A stretch of 10,848 nt of DNA from Lachnospiraceae bacterium (GTDB taxonomy: Bacteria > Bacillota > Clostridia > Lachnospirales > Lachnospiraceae): contig CAAGRM010000211.1 in assembly GCA_900772675.1 (NCBI GenBank), positions 1 to 10,848 on the forward strand, in the 5' to 3' direction. Both the position numbers and the translations under genes were made by a program. Of the stretch, positions 7,036-10,848 are shown piece by piece (position 1 is the stretch's first letter; each line of letters starts with the position of its first letter). Below the pieces are notes generated by a model. It was given only the letters and a program-made list of their open reading frames with translations, did not search any database and was not told the origin of the DNA.

Positions 7036-7064
7036 ATGATACCACAAAAGTATTGTTTTTCCAA
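7036..7064 (-). promoter_or_regulatory. Candidate promoter toward the methyltransferase
   Basis: On the minus strand TTGGAA (7059-7064) is separated by 17 bp from TATCAT (7036-7041), which is preceded by TGG, an extended -10. Transcription would begin near 7029 and give a leader of about 310 nt containing repeat copy 1 and the whole 204-bp element. Confidence 0.6.
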
Positions 7065-7081
7065 AGCATTTCTTATATGAT
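7053..7081 (+). promoter_or_regulatory. Candidate promoter for the DUF3783 gene
   Basis: TTGTTT (7053-7058), a 17-bp spacer and TATGAT (7076-7081) form a moderate sigma-A-type promoter. Its -35 nearly abuts the -35 of the opposite promoter. Transcription would begin near 7088, so repeat copy 2 would lie in the leader. Confidence 0.5.
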
Positions 7082-7100
7082 AATATTAGAGCGTGTTTCA

Positions 7101-7139
7101 AATGTTACATTTTACTGGTGCCCGGCGAACTGTAACATT
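7101..7139. repeat. 33-bp hairpin repeat, copy 2, with 9-bp arms
   Basis: The core 7105-7137 is the second copy of the repeat at 6988. Here the arms AATGTTACA (7101-7109) and TGTAACATT (7131-7139) are perfectly complementary over 9 bp, with an inner CTGG/CCGG pairing. Relative to copy 1, one inner base pair changes between T-A and T-G, consistent with conserved hairpin structure. It lies 33 nt before the DUF3783 start codon. Confidence 0.7.
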
Positions 7140-7172
7140 CGCATTCCAGTCATTACCAGAAAGGAACTTCAC

Positions 7173-7553
7173 ATGGAAACTGTACTATTATATCAGATAG
7201 CAGGAACAAAAACAGCCACACTTTTAAAACCCGTTCTCTTAAAGCTCGGCATCCGCGTGCGTATTGTCGAATCGGAACAGTATTTACAGTCCATCGGCTA
7301 TCTCTCCGGAAACAAACAGTTTGCGGAATCCCCGGAGGCCTACGACGGCGCCGCCTTTGACGAACCAATGATGGTGATGGCCGGCTTTACGGAGCGGAAA
7401 TTAGATCTTTTTCTCACGGAAATGCGCCGGAAAAAAGTGCCACCGATCGCACTGAAGGCGATTGTCACCGCACAGAATCAGTCCTGGAATTCTCTGCAGC
7501 TCTACCGGGAATTAAAAGCAGAGCATGAAAAAATGAAAAAGTATCAGAAGTAA
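7173..7553 (+). CDS. DUF3783 domain-containing protein
   Basis: The 126-residue soluble protein has no known function. The first half (1-60) looks like a small alpha/beta fold, starting METVLLYQIAG. The second half (about 65-121) matches the DUF3783 pattern: PMMVMAGF, a helical F-L-x-E-M-R-R-K-K block, A-L-K-A-I-V-T-A-Q-N-Q-S-W (the T-x2-N-x2-W motif at 99-105) and L-x-x-E-L-x-x-E-H (about 110-118). No signal peptide, membrane segment or catalytic motif is visible. The ATG at 7173 is chosen because AAAGGA lies 7 nt before it; earlier in-frame starts fall inside the promoter and repeat. It is divergent from the methyltransferase and followed by no obvious terminator. I assign the family from memory of its conserved end, not a search. 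Confidence 0.78.
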   Translation: METVLLYQIAGTKTATLLKPVLLKLGIRVRIVESEQYLQSIGYLSGNKQFAESPEAYDGAAFDEPMMVMAGFTERKLDLFLTEMRRKKVPPIALKAIVTAQNQSWNSLQLYRELKAEHEKMKKYQK

Positions 7554-7641
7554 CGTTTTTGTTTTTTGCTTCACGCAATGGAAGCAGGGGACTTGCTTGA
7601 TTCGGTTGAACTGGTCTGGTCAAAAAATCCGGAATTGGCAC

Positions 7642-7670
7642 TTTTTCTTCATGCCACTCCTCACTATAAT
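7642..7670 (+). promoter_or_regulatory. Candidate promoter of the ECF S-component gene
   Basis: A perfect TATAAT (7665-7670) lies 50 nt before the ATG. The -35 at 17-bp spacing is poor (TTTTTC, 7642-7647). An inverted repeat TGGCA (7636-7640)/TGCCA (7652-7656) straddles the -35, which might mark an activator or repressor site. Confidence 0.55.
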
Positions 7671-7683
7671 AGGGTGCAAGTAA

Positions 7684-7698
7684 GGAACGAACCGTTCC
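7684..7698. promoter_or_regulatory. Palindrome in the ECF S-component leader
   Basis: GGAACG and CGTTCC form a perfect 6-bp inverted repeat around AAC, about 7 nt downstream of the expected transcription start and 22 nt before the ATG. It could be an operator or a small leader hairpin. No riboswitch core that I recognise (FMN, TPP, cobalamin) surrounds it. Confidence 0.4.
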
Positions 7699-7720
7699 AA
7701 CATCAAAGGAGTGAGTTGTT

Positions 7721-8314
7721 ATGAAAAATGAAAAAGTCTGGAAAATCGCAATGACAGGTGTCTTTGCAGCCCTTTCCTACGTTGTCTTCACCTTCCTGCA
7801 GTTCAAAATCTGGCTGCCGGGCGGAGATGCAACCTCGATCCATTTCGGAAATGCTGTCTGTGTACTCGGTGCGCTGATTCTCGGCGGTGTGTACGGCGGA
7901 ATCGGTGGTGCGATCGGCATGACCATCGGTGATCTTCTCGATCCGGTCTATGTGGTCTACGCACCAAAGACCTTTCTCTTGAAATTCTGTATCGGCCTCA
8001 TCGCAGGACTGATTGCACACAAGATCGGTAAAATCAACGAGCAGACCGATCAGAAACAGATCTTTAAATGGACACTGCTGGCAGCCATCGGCGGACTTCT
8101 GTTCAACGTAATTTTTGATCCGCTCATCGGCTATTTCTACAAGCTGGTTCTTCTCGGAAAACCGGCGGCAGAGGTTACCTTAAGCTGGAACATTGCAGCA
8201 ACCTCCATCAACGCTGTGCTTTCCACCATCGCTTCTGTTATCATCTACATGGCACTGCGTCCGGCTCTCCAGAAATCCGGTCTGTTTACCCAGATGAAAG
8301 AAGCATCAAAATAA
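7721..8314 (+). CDS. ECF transporter S component, substrate unknown
   Basis: This 197-residue membrane protein looks like the substrate-binding (S) subunit of an energy-coupling factor transporter, a class that captures vitamins or related micronutrients. Hydrophobic helices fall near 8-28, 42-66, 78-101, 116-140 and 158-180, giving about five or six segments. The GGDATSIHFGN stretch (34-44), the glycine-rich GGVYGGIGGAIG (55-66), GDLLDP (70-75) and the APKTFLLKF loop (81-89) fit the S-component family related to PF07155/PF12822. No EcfA ATPase or EcfT gene is nearby, so it presumably shares a module encoded elsewhere, as group II ECF systems do. AAAGGAG precedes the ATG by 9 nt. It ends before a strong terminator convergent with mscL. 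Hydroxymethylpyrimidine, pantothenate or riboflavin cannot be told apart here. Confidence 0.87.
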   Translation: MKNEKVWKIAMTGVFAALSYVVFTFLQFKIWLPGGDATSIHFGNAVCVLGALILGGVYGGIGGAIGMTIGDLLDPVYVVYAPKTFLLKFCIGLIAGLIAHKIGKINEQTDQKQIFKWTLLAAIGGLLFNVIFDPLIGYFYKLVLLGKPAAEVTLSWNIAATSINAVLSTIASVIIYMALRPALQKSGLFTQMKEASK

Positions 8315-8355
8315 AATTTTTATGGGAAATTCAACAAAGTTTCCTGCAAATTCAG

Positions 8356-8394
8356 AAAAAGTCACCTGGTTCTTGATGAACCGGTGACTTTTTT
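8356..8394. terminator. Bidirectional terminator between the ECF gene and mscL
   Basis: GTCACC (8361-8366) pairs with GGTGAC (8383-8388) and GGTTC (8368-8372) with GAACC (8378-8382), around a TTGAT loop with one bulged T. A-runs and T-runs flank the stem (8356-8360 and 8389-8394), so it works on both strands for the convergent genes. Confidence 0.92.
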
Positions 8395-8454
8395 GTTTCT
8401 GTCTATTCTATTCTCATAGCACGTCTGAAGTACAGCTGCGGCTTGCCCAGAGCG

Positions 8455-8925
8455 TTATTTTTCAAGCGTTGCGGCTGCCTCTTTGACGGTTTCATCTTCC
8501 AGAACGGAAGTACAATGCGGACATCTGACTGCATCGATGGCAATCTCACTTTTGCAGTACGGGCAGGTTTTTGTCGTCGGCGCTGCCTCTTCTTCCTCCT
8601 GCTTTGGCGTCAGCTTTTCGCTGATGGTGTTGATTGCTTTTACCAGGCAGAAAATCACAAACGCAGTGATCAGAAAATTCAAAACTGCGGTGATGAAATT
8701 TCCATAGCACAAAACCGGCGCATTCTCACCAATACCAAGCGTAACTTTCAGATTGGAAAAATCGGTTCCGCCGAAGATTCCAAGGATCGGTGTCAGGATA
8801 TCCTGGTTCAGGGATGTGACAATGGCCGTAAATGCGCCGCCGACGATAACACCGACCGCCATATCCATGACGTTTCCGCGCATGATAAATTTTTTGAATT
8901 CGCGGATAAATCCCTTTTCTTTCAT
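8455..8925 (-). CDS. mscL: Large-conductance mechanosensitive channel MscL with C-terminal zinc ribbon
   Basis: MscL is a homopentameric membrane pore that opens under membrane tension and releases solutes on osmotic downshock. The N-terminus (FIREFKKFIMRGNVMDMAVGVIVGGAF, residues 6-32, with the glycine- and alanine-rich pore helix TM1) is diagnostic. TM2 covers about 76-99 and the usual KLTPKQEEE linker follows (104-112). Most MscL proteins end near 130-140 residues; this one has 156, with an added tail carrying two cysteine pairs, C121-P-Y-C124 and C135-P-H-C138, a zinc-ribbon pattern. GAGGG sits 8 nt before the ATG. It follows the NUDIX gene by 25 nt and shares its transcript. Channel identity is firm; metal binding by the tail is inferred. 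Confidence 0.96.
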   Translation of the reverse strand: MKEKGFIREFKKFIMRGNVMDMAVGVIVGGAFTAIVTSLNQDILTPILGIFGGTDFSNLKVTLGIGENAPVLCYGNFITAVLNFLITAFVIFCLVKAINTISEKLTPKQEEEEAAPTTKTCPYCKSEIAIDAVRCPHCTSVLEDETVKEAAATLEK

Positions 8926-8950
8926 GATTTTTTCCCTCTTTTCTTTTGTT

Positions 8951-10015
8951 TTACTTTTGTCTGGCTGACCAGGCTTTTTCGATCATCTCCAGTTCCCGTA
9001 TGTCGATACAGTTCGGAATTGCTCTTTCCCGTACCGCAATCTGGCACTCTTTCAGATCCATCCATCGTACCGCTTCTACTTCCGATTCCTGCAGCTGCAG
9101 CCTGTCTGCCTCGACCAGCTTTGTGTAAAGATACACGGCGCTGACCTCATGGTCATGGAACGGTTTCCCATAAAATACGCCATGTGACACCTTTTCCAGC
9201 AGTCCCAGCTCTGTCAGATCCTCCTTCCTGGCATGAATGCCAAGCTCCTCGCCGATTTCCCGCAGCGCCCCTTCCAGATAGGTATCCCCCGCAGAAAGAT
9301 GGCCGGCGCTCGAAATATCATAGCAGCCGGGATTTGAATCCTTCCAGGCACTCCGCTTTTGCAGCAGCACATCGCAGCCGCTCTGGTCATTTGCCCGGGC
9401 AATCCAGATATGCGCCGTTCCGTGACACCGTCCTTCGCTGTGTGCAACCCCTCGCTCCACGATTCTTCCCGTCGTTGTGCCGTCTCCAAGACGTTCGTCG
9501 AAAAGCTCCATCTGTTTTCCATTCAGGGCTGCCTCCTTTAAAGTATCCCCCTGATACCGCAGTTTCAGGGAAAAAAACGGCTCGTCCCCGTTCAGAAGCC
9601 GGAAAAAGATCTTGTCTCCCTCCCACAGATTTAACTGCAGGACATCCTCTTTTTTTACCCAGGCAAGCTCACCCTCGTCACAGGCAATCGGCTCGCCGGT
9701 AAATCCGTCTGCCGTATAGAGACACATATACTCCGCAGCTTCACACACACCGCTTTCTGTCTCCGTCACAAATGTGACAAGACCGCGGAACCGAAACTGT
9801 GTCAGGGTATATCCGGTCTCTTCCTTTACCTCACGCAGAAGGCATTCCTCCGGACTCTCGCCCGGCTCTGCATGACCGCCAACACCGATCCATTTATCCT
9901 GATTGACATCGTTCTTTTTCACGGTGCGGTGCAGCATCAGATAGCTTTCTTCCTTTTCGATGTAGCATAGCGTCGTCACACAGCCTCTGTCTCTTTCTTC
10001 TGCTTTTTTCTCCAT
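8951..10015 (-). CDS. Tandem NUDIX hydrolase (MutT-like domain + IDI/YfcD-like domain)
   Basis: The 354-residue protein contains two NUDIX domains. Domain 1 (about 10-140) resembles MutT/8-oxo-dGTP diphosphatases and has a complete Nudix box, G47-x5-E53-x7-R61-E62-x2-E65-E66-x-G68. Domain 2 (about 168-345) begins MELFDERLGDGTTTG and resembles YfcD and isopentenyl-diphosphate isomerase-like hydrolases; its box starts G238-x5 but carries Asp244 where Glu is canonical, then R252-E253-x2-E256-E257-x-G259. The metal-binding REXXEE core is intact in both. Substrates could be oxidised nucleotides for domain 1; domain 2 is open. The ATG at 10015 is chosen because GAGGAG lies about 5 nt upstream; a longer in-frame ATG at 10081 lacks this. 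mscL follows 25 nt downstream, so the two are cotranscribed. Confidence 0.88.
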   Translation of the reverse strand: MEKKAEERDRGCVTTLCYIEKEESYLMLHRTVKKNDVNQDKWIGVGGHAEPGESPEECLLREVKEETGYTLTQFRFRGLVTFVTETESGVCEAAEYMCLYTADGFTGEPIACDEGELAWVKKEDVLQLNLWEGDKIFFRLLNGDEPFFSLKLRYQGDTLKEAALNGKQMELFDERLGDGTTTGRIVERGVAHSEGRCHGTAHIWIARANDQSGCDVLLQKRSAWKDSNPGCYDISSAGHLSAGDTYLEGALREIGEELGIHARKEDLTELGLLEKVSHGVFYGKPFHDHEVSAVYLYTKLVEADRLQLQESEVEAVRWMDLKECQIAVRERAIPNCIDIRELEMIEKAWSARQK

Positions 10016-10112
10016 GTTCACTCCTCTTTTCGCTGTATCCCAAAATCCACCTGTTCTGTTCCGTTCTGCACGGCAGGGCAAAACGTCTTCCGGTACACGT
10101 TTTTTGTTTTCT

Positions 10113-10143
10113 ATTCTAACACATTTTTTTAGAATTTCAGCAA
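10113..10143 (-). promoter_or_regulatory. Promoter of the NUDIX-mscL operon
   Basis: On the minus strand TAGAAT (10113-10118) is preceded directly by TGT, making an extended -10. A TTGCTG -35 (10138-10143) sits 19 bp upstream, a long spacer that the extended -10 may offset. The leader to the ATG at 10015 would be about 90 nt. Confidence 0.6.
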
Positions 10144-10234
10144 CAAATTGCAGGTTTTTTTGACTTCTTTCACGAAAAAAGTAACGTCTTTGCAGCGCAA
10201 AGGTGAACGATTACGCAACGCCTTCTTGATTTTC

Positions 10235-10263
10235 TCACAGCACTGTGTTAAAGTGATTATAAT
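10235..10263 (+). promoter_or_regulatory. Candidate promoter for proB
   Basis: A consensus TATAAT (10258-10263) has only TCACAG (10235-10240) at the right -35 spacing. The inverted repeat CACAG/CTGTG (10236-10247) overlaps that -35, suggesting possible regulator control. A nearer promoter to proB was not evident. Confidence 0.4.
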
Positions 10264-10512
10264 TGATGTTTTTATTGCAGTTTGCAGGGTTCTGTCATCT
10301 GCATCATATTTTGTCACTTGCAAACAATATTTTTCTCGCATTTTCCGGAAATCCGTACCAGATCGTGTCTAAAAAATCGTTTCCGCAATCTGCAAGCCCA
10401 CTTTGCGGTATATCTTGCCCTCATTCGGTTGCCATAGCCCGGTATCTGAAAAGACACTTTTCTCTTTTTTTCAGGATTTCCTGAACTTGCCCTATCTCTC
10501 GAGGTTTTCAGA

Positions 10513-10848
10513 ATGGAAAAACAGACGATTGTTGTAAAAGTCGGCACCAGCTCCCTGACGCTTTCCGATGGTACCATGGATGTCGAAAAAATACGTAACA
10601 TTACCACCCAGCTCGCTGCGCTGCAAAATGCCGGTCACCATGTGATTCTGGTTTCCTCCGGCGCCATTGCCGCGGGCTTTTCCCGTCTTGGTTTTAAAAA
10701 GCGTCCGACCAGGGTTTCCGACAAACAGGCTGCGGCAGCGGTCGGCCAGGGACTTTTAATGGAAGAATATACCAGAAACCTGATGGCGTACCAGATTCCG
10801 TGCGCCCAGATTCTTTTAAACCGCAGTGACTTTGAGGACCGCCGCCGC
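10513..10848 (+). CDS. proB: Glutamate 5-kinase, N-terminal part (runs off window end)
   Basis: The visible 112 residues are the start of ProB, which phosphorylates glutamate with ATP in the first step of proline synthesis and supplies the ProA dehydrogenase. The amino acid kinase fold shows in [10 protein letters not shown] (7-16, with the phosphate-contacting Lys and Gly), VSSGAIAAG (45-53), the [13 protein letters not shown] block and QILLNRSDF near the end, all standard ProB landmarks. GAGG lies 8 nt before the ATG at 10513; no earlier in-frame start has a ribosome binding site. The downstream end, including any PUA domain and the expected proA neighbour, is outside the window. The leader upstream is unusually long and holds several hairpins. 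Confidence 0.93.
   Translation, partial: MEKQTIVVKVGTSSLTLSDGTMDVEKIRNITTQLAALQNAGHHVILVSSGAIAAGFSRLGFKKRPTRVSDKQAAAAVGQGLLMEEYTRNLMAYQIPCAQILLNRSDFEDRRR

Larger units (their letters stand above)
6721..7172. other. 452-bp divergent intergenic region: folded mobile-like element, paired repeats, promoters
   Basis: This gap separates the methyltransferase (-) from the DUF3783 gene (+). It holds, left to right, the methyltransferase ribosome binding site, a 204-bp inverted-repeat-bounded element flanked by 9-bp direct repeats, a first 33-bp hairpin repeat, overlapping divergent promoters, and a second 33-bp repeat before the DUF3783 ribosome binding site. An open frame that crosses the hairpins on the plus strand (6772-7080) has no ribosome binding site and no protein-like composition, so I see no gene here. 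Confidence 0.8.
10016..10512. other. 497-bp divergent intergenic region between the NUDIX gene and proB
   Basis: No gene is seen. The NUDIX side (10016-10145) holds its ribosome binding site and an extended -10 promoter. Next come a small perfect hairpin CTTTGC-AGC-GCAAAG (10188-10202) and an inverted repeat CACAG/CTGTG (10236-10240 and 10243-10247) beside a TATAAT at 10258. The proB side is a leader of about 240 nt with further inverted repeats: GTTTGCA/TGCAAAC (10280-10286 and 10319-10325), CCGCAA/TTGCGG (10383-10388 and 10403-10408) and TTCAGGA/TCCTGAA (10470-10476 and 10479-10485). The T-box signature GGTGG-ACC was looked for and not found. No known riboswitch core was recognised. Confidence 0.6.

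Noticed and set aside
6772..7080. A 102-codon open frame on the plus strand through the intergenic region
   Set aside because: It crosses the palindromic element and the promoter region, lacks a ribosome binding site and has no recognisable domain.
7567..7586. TGCTTC/GAAGCA hairpin after the DUF3783 gene as a terminator
   Set aside because: The T-run precedes rather than follows the stem on the coding strand, and the minus strand has no T-run either.
10016..10081. Longer N-terminus for the double-NUDIX protein starting at 10081
   Set aside because: GAGGAG directly precedes the ATG at 10015; the upstream extension has no comparable site and no domain content.
10264..10512. T-box or other known riboswitch in the proB leader
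   Set aside because: No GGTGG-ACC T-box core, AG-rich specifier region or run-through terminator was found by eye.
1..10848. CRISPR array, tRNA or rRNA genes, toxin-antitoxin or phage modules
   Set aside because: No regularly spaced repeats, no cloverleaf with a CCA-type acceptor and TTCGA arm, and no matching proteins were seen on either strand.

Overview
The window reads as an ordinary low-to-mid-GC Firmicutes chromosome segment, most likely from a Lachnospiraceae-type gut Clostridium. This is inferred from strong AGGAGG-like ribosome binding sites, the subgroup Ic aminotransferase, a DUF3783 protein, an ECF S component, a zinc-ribbon MscL and an Ldt(fm)-like L,D-transpeptidase. No database search was possible. 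No tRNA, rRNA, CRISPR array, transposase, phage gene or defence gene was seen.

Layout. 1-251: 3' end of a plsC-type acyltransferase (+), converging on a bidirectional terminator with murF. 342-4235: an apparent cell-wall operon on the minus strand, transcribed L,D-transpeptidase, ddl, murF (55-nt gap, then ATGA overlap). Just upstream is a branched terminator-like structure, then a subgroup Ic aspartate-type aminotransferase (-) with a near-consensus promoter carrying a palindrome over its -10. 5854-6720: an RlmI/RlmK-like SAM methyltransferase (-). 6721-7172: a 452-bp gap holding the most unusual DNA in the window, namely a 204-bp MITE-like element with imperfect terminal inverted repeats and a 9-bp flanking duplication, and a pair of about 33-bp hairpin repeats flanking overlapping divergent promoters. 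7173-7553: a DUF3783 protein (+). 7721-8314: an ECF transporter S component (+), convergent on mscL. 8455-10015: a tandem double-NUDIX hydrolase followed by a zinc-ribbon-tailed mscL (-). 10016-10512: divergent intergenic region. 10513-end: proB (+), cut by the window edge.

Functionally, ddl makes D-Ala-D-Ala, MurF adds it to the UDP-MurNAc-tripeptide, and the L,D-transpeptidase crosslinks stem peptides by a penicillin-binding-protein-independent route, so one operon spans precursor synthesis and crosslinking. The other genes are housekeeping (lipid synthesis, amino-acid metabolism, rRNA modification, osmotic protection, nucleotide clean-up, vitamin uptake, proline synthesis). I see no convincing new multi-gene system. 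The second-look candidates are the folded mobile-like element, the paired repeats at the divergent promoters, the branched structure ahead of the L,D-transpeptidase gene and the double-NUDIX protein.
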